Shown here: piece by piece, positions 22,050 to 32,974 of the stretch
Layout of the letters: each line of letters starts with the position of its first letter
Numbering within the stretch: the stretch's first letter is position 1
Assembly (NCBI GenBank): GCA_964020155.1
Contig: OZ026551.1
Coordinates: 2,066,518 to 2,114,017, forward strand
Direction: 5' to 3'
DNA: 47,500 bases
Source of the DNA: Chondrilla cf. caribensis
Lineage: Eukaryota > Porifera > Demospongiae > Chondrillida > Chondrillidae
Made by a program: the position numbers and the translations under genes
The notes under the pieces: model-generated
The model's input: the letters and a program-made list of their open reading frames with translations, nothing else
What the model was told of the DNA's origin: nothing
Database searches by the model: none

Positions 22050-23075
22050 TTCCACACTGCTGTATATGCTAGGCAACCACTAGATCACCAGTGTTTGGTA
22101 AACCAAAATGGTTTACTACATGTATTGTTATTACTATGTATTACTACGTGTAAGGTCCCTCATTACCATAAATGGTCAAAGATGGTTCCAGTGAGATGAC
22201 ATGATCACGTAACAAGTTCTCTTGTTATTTCAATTACAATGACCCACTAAAATTGGAACGTCTACTCTCAATAACAATACACAGCATTATAGAGGAATGA
22301 CAGTGTTTTCAGTCTATGCAATAATGTTCTTTGATGAGATTACATTGAAGCATAGCAATGTTATACTCACTTCAATCACATTGAGCCATAACATCTACTA
22401 ACACCTTCAAATAAGATGTATAATATTATGCACTATTCCATTATAATAAGGATCAGCATATAGCTATAGGGTCAACAGGTTTAGGAAGCCGCAAAATTAA
22501 AAGGCTCAAAACATGTTGATTCATTTGAAACACAAAATGGAATATTACATTCAATGAATTGTGAACTGCTGCACCCGATGATTTATTAGACTAACAGATT
22601 TCTGTACTGTGAGTTGATTCTTGTTGTAATTGAATTGTATGTCACAAATTGGGGGTGTATACTACATTCTTACAGAATAAGCTGTTGAGTGTTGTACTTA
22701 TAAGCCGTGCATACATGTTAGACTACATTTGAGTTTATTGAACTATGATGGGATAATATTTCTTACAGTAACAGTTTAATTATTAAATCTGGAATTTTCA
22801 GTGAAACACAAGCTATAATTACCATATTCCTAGACCATCAAAAATTATAGTTGGACAGACCTCATCATTGACACCTCAACTGTTGTGAAGATTACCAGAG
22901 AGTTGTGTGGAGAGGAATCATCTTAGTCTGGCAAGCTATTCCCTAAATTATCTTCCCCTAGCAGTTTAAAAGGCCTGGTTGTGATGCTATTCAAACTTGC
23001 TCAAACTGTGTAAAGTTAACATACAACCACATGTATGATTGGGTACAGGTTCTTTGTCATGTAAAGGCAATTGAC
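22050..23075. other. Stretch without a recognisable gene
   Basis: AT-rich DNA with no frame, splice-flanked exon or RNA gene that I can support. A segment near 22155-22205 (CCATAAATGGT...) resembles one at about 24870-24905, upstream of the fibrinogen gene at 25 kb. Confidence 0.5.
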
Positions 23076-23076
23076 A

Positions 23077-23210
23077 GTCGGAGTTAATGAGCAATAGCAC
23101 AGCTGCTGGGTTTAACAGCGCATTACTGATCAACGGATCGAAATAACCTGGACATTAATTTATATGTTTGCTAAATCCAGCAGCTGCGCTACTGCTCAAT
23201 AACTCCGGCT
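23077..23210. mobile_element. Foldback MITE with about 36-bp arms
   Basis: The left arm (CGGAGTTAATGAGCAATAGC, then CAGCTGCTGG) and the right arm (CCAGCAGCTG, then GCTACTGCTCAATAACTCCG) pair with three or four mismatches around a 60-bp loop. It has no coding potential. Confidence 0.8.
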
Positions 23211-23484
23211 TTCAAACACATGTATGTACATGACACATGTAGATTGAGAGGGACACAAATACTCATTCATTAGCACACAAGATGTCCAAAAAGGACCTTC
23301 AGCACTTATTTATGCTCTTTGAAAAACACTGTTGTTCACTTCTAATCTGTGTTATAAACAAAAACAACTGTTACATTTCAATTTGTGTGGGTTATGTCCA
23401 TGTAGACAAGTATGCACATACACATGTTTTGTAAGTACATGTTAGTATAAAGTATAAAGTTGGAACGTCTACTCTCTCTATAGT

Positions 23485-23541
23485 ATAAAGTACTAATTGA
23501 TTACCGAGGGTGAAGCCCGAGGTAATCTGTTAGCACTTTAT
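23485..23541. mobile_element. Small hairpin element
   Basis: AAAGTACTAATTGATTACC pairs with GGTAATCTGTTAGCACTTT around a GAGGGTGAAGCCCGA loop that itself pairs. Probably a very short MITE. Confidence 0.65.
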
Positions 23542-23589
23542 CTGCTACAGCACACCTAGGCAGGATATAACTACCTTGTATCCTGGTGT

Positions 23590-23815
23590 GGTGAATGATA
23601 GACAATTTATACTGCAAATATGCGCATAGCTCAATACAACATATTATATGCAATAGAAATGTGTTTACTAATTTCCTGCCTTAATTGTTCTCACGCAATT
23701 CATTCCAACAATGAAACCTGTCTGGTGACCTGTGCTGTATCACTGACCTGTGCTACATGGCTTATGTACGCAGTTTTTCCTTTGATCCACCCCTCAACCA
23801 GGATACAAATGTACA
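23590..23815 (+). repeat. Interspersed repeat; inverted copy 28655-28870, third copy 36895-37080
   Basis: Shared words include AGAAATGTGTTTACTAATTT, CCTG(C/T)CTT, TGTGCTGTATCACTGACCTG, GATCCACCCCTCAACCAGGA (or complements) and TTATACTGCAAATATGC. No frame is preserved between copies, so a non-coding transposon-derived repeat is most likely. Confidence 0.7.
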
Positions 23816-24459
23816 ATGTATGCACTTACACATGTACTGTATGTACATATGTACAACGTATGCACGTACACATGCACTGTATGTGCACATGTACAATTAC
23901 AGCGTGAAAGGTACACAGGTGTTCATTGGTTTTATGTTTCATACCGACTAACCATGTCTTAACCAGTATGATAGCATCTGTTGATATCATACAGTATAAC
24001 ACCACAAGATTAAGTTCTTATTCCATAATATGTACTTATTAATTTTAGTAAATTGAAATAACACTCCGATGCCTTGTTTAGGATTCCCATGGAGAAAATT
24101 GTTTATAGAACCTTAAACCTACAAATAATCACTGGAGACACAAGAATACAATAAAATTCACTTTCTGAAAACACAACTGGAATTGAATGTATGGTACGTG
24201 TTTTATGATATGTGTTGCACCACGCTTCCACATACCAGCCCAATAGTGAATCTGAACATGACATGTGATTGAGTATATAAAGTGTCAAGTAAAAGGCTTG
24301 TAATGGGGGGTGGTCGTGGGGTTCATACAAACCCACTCCCACAGACCTCGTGTGCCTGAAACTAGTTACTAACTGGTTCACAACATACGAACACTCTTGC
24401 AACTCAAGGAACCAAAACAAACCATCATGTACCACAATAAACAATGTTTAGTATTCAAC

Positions 24460-24825
24460 CTCCATTAACCTACCACATCAACAGTGAACCTATCATGAAC
24501 CATAAACCGCTAAGGATAGTATACCAAGTTGTTTCCCATCTGACAGCTACTGGTGCATTTACAGTGTTAGCATAAACACAGCTTAGTATGTGCAACATAC
24601 ACCTAGTACTAGTGGTCCAGCACCTACTAGTGGTCCAGCCCCTACTAGCGATCCAGCAACTACTAGTGGTCCAGCCCCTACTAGCGGTCCAGCCCCTACT
24701 AGTGGTCCAGCACCTACTAGTGGTCCAGCAACTACTAGTGGTCCAGCACCTACTAGTGGTCCAGCAACTACTAGTGGTCCAGCAACTACTAGTACATACA
24801 GGCCCTTGGAAACCAGGTAAGTGAT
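24460..24825 (+). repeat. 18-bp minisatellite with duplicated flank
   Basis: About eleven units of ACTAGTGGTCCAGC(A/C)CCT at 24600-24793. Because 18 is a multiple of three, a Thr-Ser-Gly-Pro-Ala-Pro frame stays open across it, but there is no ATG in that frame. A strong donor-like site (ACCAG|GTAAGTG, 24817) follows, so a spliced mucin-like exon cannot be excluded. The older copy at 11240-11450 has five degenerate units, showing the array expanded here. Confidence 0.8.
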
Positions 24826-25095
24826 AAGTGGAATTGTTGTGGACAACTGGTATCTACCACAAAGTTCCATCACTGCCATAAATGGTAAGGAAGAGTCCTT
24901 GGTGAAATGAAATACGCACACAAGGATCATGATTACTGCAAAAATGAATATCATATTACGAATACTTATAGCTGCAACACTCTTACTAAAATGTCATTGA
25001 CCGCAGTAATACTACATGTTATAATATACTACATTTGAATATAGGCAACCACATAAATCAACCACAAACCAGCCCACACTTCCTTTGGAGAAGGC

Positions 25096-25103
25096 TATAA
25101 AAG
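25096..25103 (+). promoter_or_regulatory. TATA box, fibrinogen gene A
   Basis: TATAAAAG lies 123 bp before the ATG. The surrounding block (AAAAGAAGAGAAGTGA, AACACAAACAGCTCAAA, AAGATATCAACCTGCATTGG) is nearly identical to that of the intact gene at 32.9 kb. Confidence 0.75.
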
Positions 25104-25218
25104 AAGAGAAGTGATCACCTACAACAACACAAACAGCTCAAAGGGAGAACGACAACAAGTGGACAAGATATCAACCTGCATTGGAGGTCACTGCAGTTAC
25201 TTTAACTTCTGACACAAG

Positions 25219-26489
25219 ATGACAATGGAGAATTTACTCACACCAGTCATCCTCACTATTGGATTCATCCTAGCTGGAACACACACCGCAAATGCACAAT
25301 GTGAGTTCAATCATACTATTATACACTACACACTAGGACACTGGGATAGTAGTCTGATGGGACATATTGGATGTGTGCATTAAAACAAGTTCAAGGAATA
25401 GGATGTGTTTTTAATCTGATGATGGATTAATTGATTAATCACCAACGTAAAGTGGGTGAAATCAAAGCTACTCCCAATTCATTACATATAATAGGCTTGG
25501 TAGATAATAATATTATTGTCCTTTGTTCACATACTTCTCAATGTACTCTCAAAGTACAAATCCCATTGAGTGAAGGTTGTGTGTCATAAGGCTAATGGGA
25601 GGTATTTTTACTCAATATTATTGAATCACTTGGTAGCATGGATTACTGGATAGCATTACTCAATGAATGATCCATCAATTGTCCTAGCACCAGAAAGAAC
25701 AGATTATATACACACAAATACAACAGTACAGTAAACACACAGGCACACACACACACATACACATATGCACACATACACACACATACACACACGCACACAC
25801 ACACGCACACACACACACACTGTATACAATGTGTACATACACACTGGTTATTGGAGGATGGATCATTGCTACAGGTAACCCTGGAAACCCCATACCTCAT
25901 GACTGTAAGGAGGTCTATCAGAGAGGATTTACTCAAGATGGAGTCTACACCATTGACCCTGGATGTATGAAGCCCTTCCAAGTCTACTGTGACATGCGCA
26001 ATGGACAGTGGATCGTGTTCCAGAGGAGGAAAAATGGACAGGAAAACTTCAATAGGACTTGGGAGGAATACAAAAATGGGTTTGGGAACTTGAAGTGGGA
26101 GTTCTGGTTGGGAAATGAGAAGATCCACTGTCTCACCTTTGCTACTTGTCGTACCGAACTCAGGATCGATATGGGGGATAACACGGGAAGAGAGTGAGCG
26201 GACCAAGTACAAGCTTCGTCTTGGAGCATACACTGGAACCGCTGGTGATGGGATGAGGGCTTGTGGGTCAACTGGTAACCTTGTTAGTTTGCATTTCTCA
26301 ACACCTGACAGGGATAATGACAGATCTTCAGGAAACTGCGCTCAGAGCTACAGTGCAGGATGGTGGTACAACAACTGTGAATGTGCAGTACTGAACAGAC
26401 CATACTACAGCAATGGTTACACCCATCGTTGGTACACATTCTCCAATAATCTCAAGTGTAGTGAAATGAAGCTTCGTTCCAGAGACTAA
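25219..26489 (+). pseudogene. Fibrinogen-related protein gene A, frameshifted
   Basis: Exon 1 (25219-25300) encodes the signal peptide MTMENLLTPVILTIGFILAG and ends CAAT|GTGAGT in phase 1. Exon 2 starts at 25875 after GCTACAG and, spliced, gives CNPGNPIPHDCKEVYQRG, entering the fibrinogen C-terminal domain ([51 protein letters not shown]). Compared with the intact gene at 33 kb, about 35 bases are missing near 26185-26200, so the frame ends at TGA 26195-26197. The rest continues in another frame (TKYKLRLGAYTGTAGDGMRA, STPDRDNDRS, CSEMKLRSRD), stop at 26487. The calcium-site motif DRDND and Cys pairs of the lost part are still readable, so the deletion is probably young. The 574-bp intron holds a CA array. 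Confidence 0.85.
25738..25822. repeat. (CA)n microsatellite in intron 1 of fibrinogen gene A
   Basis: CA tract with CATACACA and CACGCACA variants, about 50 bp before the exon 2 acceptor. Confidence 0.92.
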
Positions 26490-26549
26490 CACATCAAACA
26501 ACATTATACTCACTAGTAGTGTGTGAACTAGAAACTTGAGAAACACATA

Positions 26550-26830
26550 CAATTCACTAGGTCATGAACACTCAGTTAGATTGTAAACATGATTGATGCT
26601 ACAATAATAATATTCAATACAAATTCAAGTCTTATTGTTATGCATGATGAGATATATTATTAATAAATATTTAGTGCATATGGGATGAAGAAATATTCAG
26701 TGTATAACTAATTATATATACTACTTCTACTACAATGTGATTAATAATAATATTGTATATATTATTGGTCATTATGACTGTCATATGACACTCATTGAAT
26801 ATATACATCGGTCATGTCACTGTCACATGA
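26550..26830 (+). repeat. Conserved 3' flank of fibrinogen genes
   Basis: The block TAGGTCATGAACACTCAGTT, TAGATTGTAAACATGATTGA, TGCTACAATAATAATATTCA occurs after gene A here, after gene B at 33916 and as an orphan at 10962. A further shared segment has GACTGTCATATGACAC. It was duplicated with the gene and probably includes the 3' untranslated region. Confidence 0.75.
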
Positions 26831-27346
26831 CACCACCAGCTCTATACTGTACTGTACACACTATCACATGACAGGAAATGTGCAAGTGAATGTGTGTGCA
26901 TACGTGCGTGTGTGTGCATGTAACTAATCTTTACACACAAGTACAATATCATAGACATGGTATAGGAATTAAGATCTAAGGATATCTTCACATTGCATTG
27001 ATGTTTAGAGGCCACATGTACACACAATGAATAATAACATAAATGTAAACTTACAACAGGAAAACACTCATACAGTGTTATTATGGAAACACTTATTCTA
27101 CTATAATAATAGAACTACTTAAATTTCCATTAATTACAGAATGCATTTGAAGCATTTTTCATATTTTTTCTGAATAATTCAATTTTGCATATTAATGATG
27201 GAGAGAGTCACTGAGTGTTCACATTAAAATTAATATCAAAAGATTAATATACACACATCTTTACAACATCGAATAGTAATTTTTTACATAATAATAGTAT
27301 TGAGAAATTTCAAAAACATACAATATGAACAGAATAATATACATAT

Positions 27347-28102
27347 GGCAGTCCCGGGTAGAAAATGAACATTAGTGCATGACGGTCAGAATTTATTTCT
27401 TTCATCAATGATAGCCTAAGGGTATCCTCTGGGGTTTCTGCAAGTAAGAGCATTTTTCATCCCTAGGGTGTGTTATTACGGAGGTTCAAATACGATGGTA
27501 TTTCGGTACGCAATGCACAGGAATGCATGCACACATGAACGTGTATGTGCTCACGCAACTCCTACCTTGCCGTGACACTTGTTAAAACACCTAATCCGTA
27601 GAGATTTGTACTGGCTTGAGGTCGCTGAGAATCCCGTGACATCAATTTTTGCACACCCGACTTGTGGGGATAGGTTATTTTTTATATGAAGTTACGTAAT
27701 TTCCAAGGACTGAGGCAACCCCAAGGGCACTTCCAGCTTGCCCAGTTAGCCTGTCACTGTTTTTGACGCTAACAAACAATGTTTCCCAATGAGGTATATG
27801 TGGCCCAGCACGATAAAGGTGAAAGCATGAAACCCACACCTGGTCAATGTTTAGCGTGCCGATTTACAGGTATCACTCAAATACTGCTTTTTTATTGTGC
27901 CCTGTCTTTATAATAGTCTATACCTGTTCATTTATAATACTCAGGTAGACTATAGAGCCAGAAAAGACTTGTGCGTAATTCTTTTACCGTGTACAGTTGT
28001 ATTAACAGGAATTACAGCTTAGAAATTTAGAAACAAGTTTGAGTCGCCATTTTCGTGAAAAGTCGAACACGGAATAACGTTCGTTTTCTACCCGTGACTG
28101 CC
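27347..28102. mobile_element. Non-autonomous DNA transposon, 756 bp
   Basis: The left end GGCAGTCCCGGGTAGAAAAT and the reverse complement of the right end (GGCAGTCACGGGTAGAAAAC) match over 24 bp with two differences. The interior has a higher CpG content than its surroundings and no transposase. Flanks (ACATAT left, ACACAT right) suggest but do not prove a target duplication. It sits between fibrinogen gene A and the second satellite array. Confidence 0.8.
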
Positions 28103-28194
28103 ACACATGTACATATACAATACAGATTGCACACAAATTGAATACATACGTATAATGATGCAATACATGCACGTTAGCATCTGAGTCAGTGTAG

Positions 28195-28545
28195 ATGGTA
28201 TGTACAGATATCATGTACAACACAGTATACACTGTACAGTATGTACAGATCTCATGTACAACACAGTATACACTGTATAGTATGTACAGATCACACATAC
28301 AACAAAGTATACACTGTAAAGTATGTACAGATTACATGTACAATACAGTATACACTGTACAGTATGTACAGATCTCATGTACAACACAGTATACACTGTA
28401 TAGTATGTACAGATCACACATACAACAAAGTATACACTGTAAAGTATGTACAGATTACATGTACAATACAGTATACACTGTACAGTATGTACAGATCTCA
28501 TGTACAACACAGTACACACTGTTCAATGTGTACAGATCACAGGTG
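28195..28545. repeat. 41-bp satellite array 2 with 123-bp higher-order unit
   Basis: Same 41-bp satellite as at 21.1 kb. Three variants (GATCTCATGTACAACACAG, GATCACACATACAACAAAG and GATTACATGTACAATACAG) alternate in fixed order, so 28241-28363 and 28364-28486 repeat as a 123-bp block. The reading frames over it are by-products. Confidence 0.9.
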
Positions 28546-28654
28546 CTGGCTACAATAGAAATGCTGGGAACAGAATACAGACCACTGTCTTCCAGAAACC
28601 ATTATTGAATCAAATGAGGACTAAAGGAGACATGCTTCAATGTATAATATTCTG

Positions 28655-28870
28655 TATCCTGGTTGAGGGGTAGACCAAAGGAGAACTGTGTGCACATAAG
28701 TCATGTAGCACAGGTCAGTGATACAGCACAGGACACCAGACAGGGTTCATTGTTAGGATTAAGTGGGTGAGAACAAGACAGGAAATTAGTAAACACATTT
28801 CTATTACATAGAAAATAATGCATTGGACTAGCTATGTGCATATTTGCAGTATAAATTGTCTATCATGCAC
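28655..28870 (-). repeat. Inverted copy of the 23590-23815 repeat
   Basis: Carries TCCTGGTTGAGGGGTAGACC, CAGGTCAGTGATACAGCACA, AGGAAATTAGTAAACACATT and GCATATTTGCAGTATAAATT, the reverse complements of the 23.6-kb copy. Confidence 0.72.
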
Positions 28871-28879
28871 CACACCAAG

Positions 28880-29400
28880 ATATAACTATTGCATACAGTG
28901 TGTACACAATCATATGATTACAGAAAGAGAAATTACAAATTTCACCTTGAGATAATTAGAATGGAAATATATCCAAGTCTACGATACTAAGAAAATTTAA
29001 TACCAATCAGTAATATACAGATCTTCTCAACACATCAACAACATTACAAGTAGACATGTTTTGTGTACATTACAAGATCTAATGGAACTAGACAGACATA
29101 CAGGGTCACTACACCCCAAGAATAACAAGTTATTCCAATTTCACATTTAATTTATATTAAATACACTCCAATACAAAAACTTCTCTATTTAATAAATACC
29201 TATCACTATCCATATAAATTCAATTGTTTATAGAACCTTACACCTACAAACAATCACGACACATAAATACAATGAAATTCACTTCTGAAAACACAACACA
29301 CACCACTTGTTACTCCTTCTTAAATGAATGGTGGTATCAGGTGTGTTAAAAAGGTAATCAAAATACTGTCATGACAACACAACTCCCACATGTACACACA
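28880..29400. other. Stretch without a recognisable gene
   Basis: AT-rich. A short segment (TTTATAGAACCTTA.ACCTACAAA, AATCAC) near 29227-29255 resembles 24100-24130, so part is duplicated upstream DNA of the fibrinogen array. Confidence 0.5.
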
Positions 29401-29413
29401 CACTAATCAATGC

Positions 29414-29421
29414 TATAAAAG
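29414..29421 (+). promoter_or_regulatory. TATA box, fibrinogen gene C
   Basis: TATAAAAG in a GCTATAAAAGAA context, 101 bp before the likely ATG at 29515. The leader differs from genes A and B beyond the TATA box. Confidence 0.65.
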
Positions 29422-29514
29422 AACACCACTGGACACACAGAAACAACAAGTAAGAGAGATCAAGGAAAAAGAGAACACTGACTAAAGAGAATGTTACAGC
29501 TTAGAAACAAGAAC

Positions 29515-30915
29515 ATGATTAACTTTAGTTGTGGATCAACAGCTATTGCCATACTTCTACCAGTACTACGGCATATGGACAATGTGAGTAGATATATACA
29601 CTCAATTACAATACATGGCAAAAAAACAGTAAACATTGTATGGCTATGTGTATGCATCAAATAAAGATAGGGATACAGATGTTTTATAACAAAATCTACA
29701 GGTATAGCAACAGGTGTACTTTAGAGAGTGCACAGGTAGCTAATACTACATTCAATATACTCAAAACAGTTTCCTCCTGAGAGTGGTCTGAATACCCAGC
29801 TGTATTAAGATGGAGTCTACACTGTTGACCCAGCTGTCCCAAGTGTTGATCCTCCATTGGTGCGCCTTCTAACATAGTAAACTCAACTTTCGCTAAAAGT
29901 TATTTCAAACTAATTGGTCTTTTTGCTATCTATGTGAGTTTCAAATTATACACAAGCACTTCATCACTGTATGTTGGGTTTGAGAAAACATACTGTTGCC
30001 TTAAGAGCATCTTTCTAGGAAAATACTGAGAGAAATCAGACACACCTATAGGCGTATGAATGTATATAGTATGTTTAGTTCTTCCACCATATACCATACA
30101 TACAGTATATACCCCAATGTGTGGATTATTACACATTGGATGTGTATGTAGCACCTCACTCACTACACAACAAACACATGTTAACATAGAACCTCACATA
30201 TAGTGGCTACTCTATCCTACATACGTACTGGGTACATTTGCACAGGTCCATCAACACCTGCTAGAGAATGTAGAGAGGCCTATCTCAAAGGATGTAGACA
30301 TGATGGAGTCTACACTATTGACCCTGGGTGTGGAAAAACCATTCAACGTCTTCTGTGATATGAAGAAAGGAGGGTGGACTGTCTTCCAGAGAAGAAGAGA
30401 TGGATCTAAGGATTTCTACAGGAACTGGGCAGACTATGTCAATGGGTTTGGGAACCTCAAGAGAGAATTCTGGCTTGGACTGAACCATATACATTGCTTG
30501 ACCTCAGCAGCACCGAGAACAGAACTAAGAGTCGATTTAGCTGATTTCCAAGGGAACTACAAATAATTATGCTCAATATACCTTCTTCTCTGTTGGCAAC
30601 AGTGGAACAAACTACAGACTAAACATAGCAGGTTATACAGGAACTGCTGGAGATGCCATTTGATCGTCACATAGACTAAGTGTAAATGGAATGCAGTTTA
30701 CCACTAAAGATAGAGACAATGATCAGAGTAGTTTGAACTGTGCAAGTAGTAGTCAATATCATGGAGCATGGTGGTACAAGTCCTGTACTCATTCCAACTT
30801 CAATGGTCGGTATCTTAGTGGACTGATTAATTGGAGAGGTGTAGGTTGGTACCACTTTCTGAATAGCTGGATTTCTTTGAAGTTTGCTCTGATGAAGTTA
30901 CGTTTCCACTACTAA
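29515..30915 (+). pseudogene. Fibrinogen-related protein gene C, multiply broken
   Basis: A divergent relative of genes A and B. Exon 1 (ATG 29515, or the in-frame ATG 29491) gives a hydrophobic leader and ends GGACAAT|GTGAGTAG at 29583/29584, but the leader frame is off by one at that junction. Exon 2 starts at 30246 after TTGCACAG and reads [20 protein letters not shown]. It slips by one base in an A run at 30333-30338, continues [29 protein letters not shown], slips again near 30561-30566, then meets TGA at 30661-30663. The last part (TTKDRDNDQSS, HGAWWYKSC, NFNGRYLSG, ALMKLRFHY) ends with TAA at 30915. Two indels and one stop in the main exon make it a pseudogene. The 662-bp intron contains another scrap of a fibrinogen exon at about 29800-29850. 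Confidence 0.85.
29800..29850 (+). pseudogene. Fibrinogen-exon fragment inside an intron
   Basis: The stretch with AAGATGGAGTCTACACTGTT, then GACCCAGCTGTCCCAA, matches the DGVYTI(D/A)P region of the neighbouring fibrinogen exons (for example 33250-33290) but has no continuation. It is either a remnant of an older duplicated exon or of a mis-paired recombination. Confidence 0.6.
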
Positions 30916-31300
30916 CACAACAACCAATGGCCGTAAGCACACTGTGTGCAATCATAGGATTAATGAAAACACACACAATAACGAACTCTACACATACACT
31001 AACATTAGTTAGATTGGCTTATACAATGTGTGTTATGATCAATGATGTAATCCTTTGATGTGTGAATTTAATGACATTCATTACAGGAAGTGATAATATA
31101 GAGACTGAAACATGATTGTAACAATAATAATATCGTTACAAATATACACATATTGTAAATGCTATTTTGGTGAGGATTATTCAGTGGTTAAGACATGTAC
31201 ACCAGGACAGTATGACATACTTCACATAACATTATATGTACTTACTGTGTAGGACATAGGAGGTATAAAATTTGGAATGCTACAAGACTTTCAGAGGGTG

Positions 31301-32124
31301 CTGATATGTGGCACTTGGACCCTTGGGAGGCCATGGTGGTGACACATTGCAGCATATAACAATGAACATACAGTTACTGTAATGTACATGCACATATTGA
31401 AACTTCAGGATCATAACAGGTCAGAGTACAGTACTAGTAATGTTTTAGGACTGGACTCACACAAGGATGACATACACAATCCAATGATACTAATGGAACA
31501 GACAAGAACATATTATGGCTCCTCCAATTAACGAAGGATGGTCTCAGTAGGAGCCTATAATGAACAACTCTTGGCTTGTGTACAAAGTTAGACTGAGTCT
31601 CTAACAAGGAGATCAGATAATCTAATAAGTTGAATTACAGTATACAGTAACAGATATTTAGAGCTGTACACATATAAATGTGGATACACATAGGTACACA
31701 TAACACATATGTATAGGCTATGGTAACGAGGTACAAACATCCCATCTCTGGTCGCTATGAGGTATGCACCACATTCAGAGGGTGTACATGCATGTTTAGC
31801 TGTGCTGATATGTGGCACGTGGACCCTTGGGAGGCCATGGTGGTGACACATTGCAGCATATAACAATACTGTTTTCACACACAACACCTCTATATGCAGT
31901 ACACAAAGTACACACATTACAGTACAGTAACTCATACATGACATTGTACAATGAACATACAGTAATGTACATGCACATAATATTGAAACTTCAGGATCAT
32001 AACAGGTCAGAGTACAGTACTAGTAATGTTTTAGGACTGGACTCACACAAGGAGATCGGATGACATACACAATCCAATGATACTAATGGAACAGACAAGA
32101 ACATATTATGGCTCCTCCAATTCA
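31301..32124 (+). repeat. Direct duplication (31301-31532 and 31806-32124)
   Basis: Both halves contain GTGGCAC(T/G)TGGACCCTTGG, GAGGCCATGGTGGTGACACA, AACTTCAGGATCATAACAGG and TCAGAGTACAGTACTAGTAA, and end at GGCTCCTCCAATT. The second half has about 75 extra bases after ATATAACAAT. No conserved frame; not a gene. Confidence 0.85.
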
Positions 32125-32129
32125 CAATG

Positions 32130-32720
32130 AGTTTAACGGACGCCCCCTCAGACTTCAACCCAGATCACACGGGGCTCTTACCTATGAGCCTCTAACTGCA
32201 CCCGTCCCAAAGCATGGGACTATATTACATGCAGCTGCCCACCATCATTGAAGGGGAGCATGCTTGCCCAATTGTGGAATACATTTGGCAAGCCAGACAC
32301 CTTAACCCTATCATCCTCCCTATGGTAGTCTGTCTTATTCTTGACTGTATTTCACTCCTTCATCTAGCTCTGACTTTTTTGAGTTTAACTTCTACCCCGT
32401 TCATTATGACTTAATCTTGTACACCTTCTAGCTCCTGTACTGACAAGACGGTCATTGTACCCTGACCCAACTCCACAAAGGCACCAATTCTCACACCTGC
32501 ATCCCGCTCATTGTGCCATGACTGGGAAGCCATATGTAATCATTCTCATGCACACCACTGCATGGGCATACACACATGCATGCACACGATATGCACACAT
32601 ACATGCATACACTGGGGACACTCATTTACATCCACCCACACTAAAAGGAGGACGCCTGGTAACCTCTGCCAAAATAGTTGACATCGATTATAATACCATA
32701 CTATGACATAATACATTGAG
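32130..32720. other. Stretch without a supported gene
   Basis: Compositionally less AT-rich than its surroundings, with CCCAACTCC/CCCACAC words, but I find no spliced or unspliced frame with coding character and no transposon ends. Confidence 0.4.
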
Positions 32721-32849
32721 GTCTATAAATAGAATAAAACTACTGAGGGTGAAGTGAGAGATGACCATAAAAGAAGAAAGATTGCAATTTTGCCCAAATA
32801 TGGGTCTTCTTGCGACCCACACGGCCACACACTTCTGCAAGGGTAGGGC

Positions 32850-32857
32850 TATAAAAG
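32850..32857 (+). promoter_or_regulatory. TATA box, fibrinogen gene B
   Basis: TATAAAAG, 125 bp before the ATG, in a leader nearly identical to that of gene A over the whole interval. Confidence 0.78.
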
Positions 32858-32974
32858 AAGAGAAGTGACCACCTATAGAACAACACAAACAGCTCAAAAG
32901 GAGAAAGACAACAAGTAGACAAGATATCAACCTGCATTGGAGGTCACTGCAGTTACTTCAACTACTGACACAAG

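Noticed and set aside
27482..27510. Possible tRNA B-box (GGTTCAAATAC)
   Set aside because: No matching A-box or cloverleaf stems around it; it lies inside a transposon.
28195..28608. Open frames of 100-137 codons over the 41-bp satellite, on both strands
   Set aside because: The 41-bp period cycles the same words through all frames, so openness is automatic; no protein feature is conserved.
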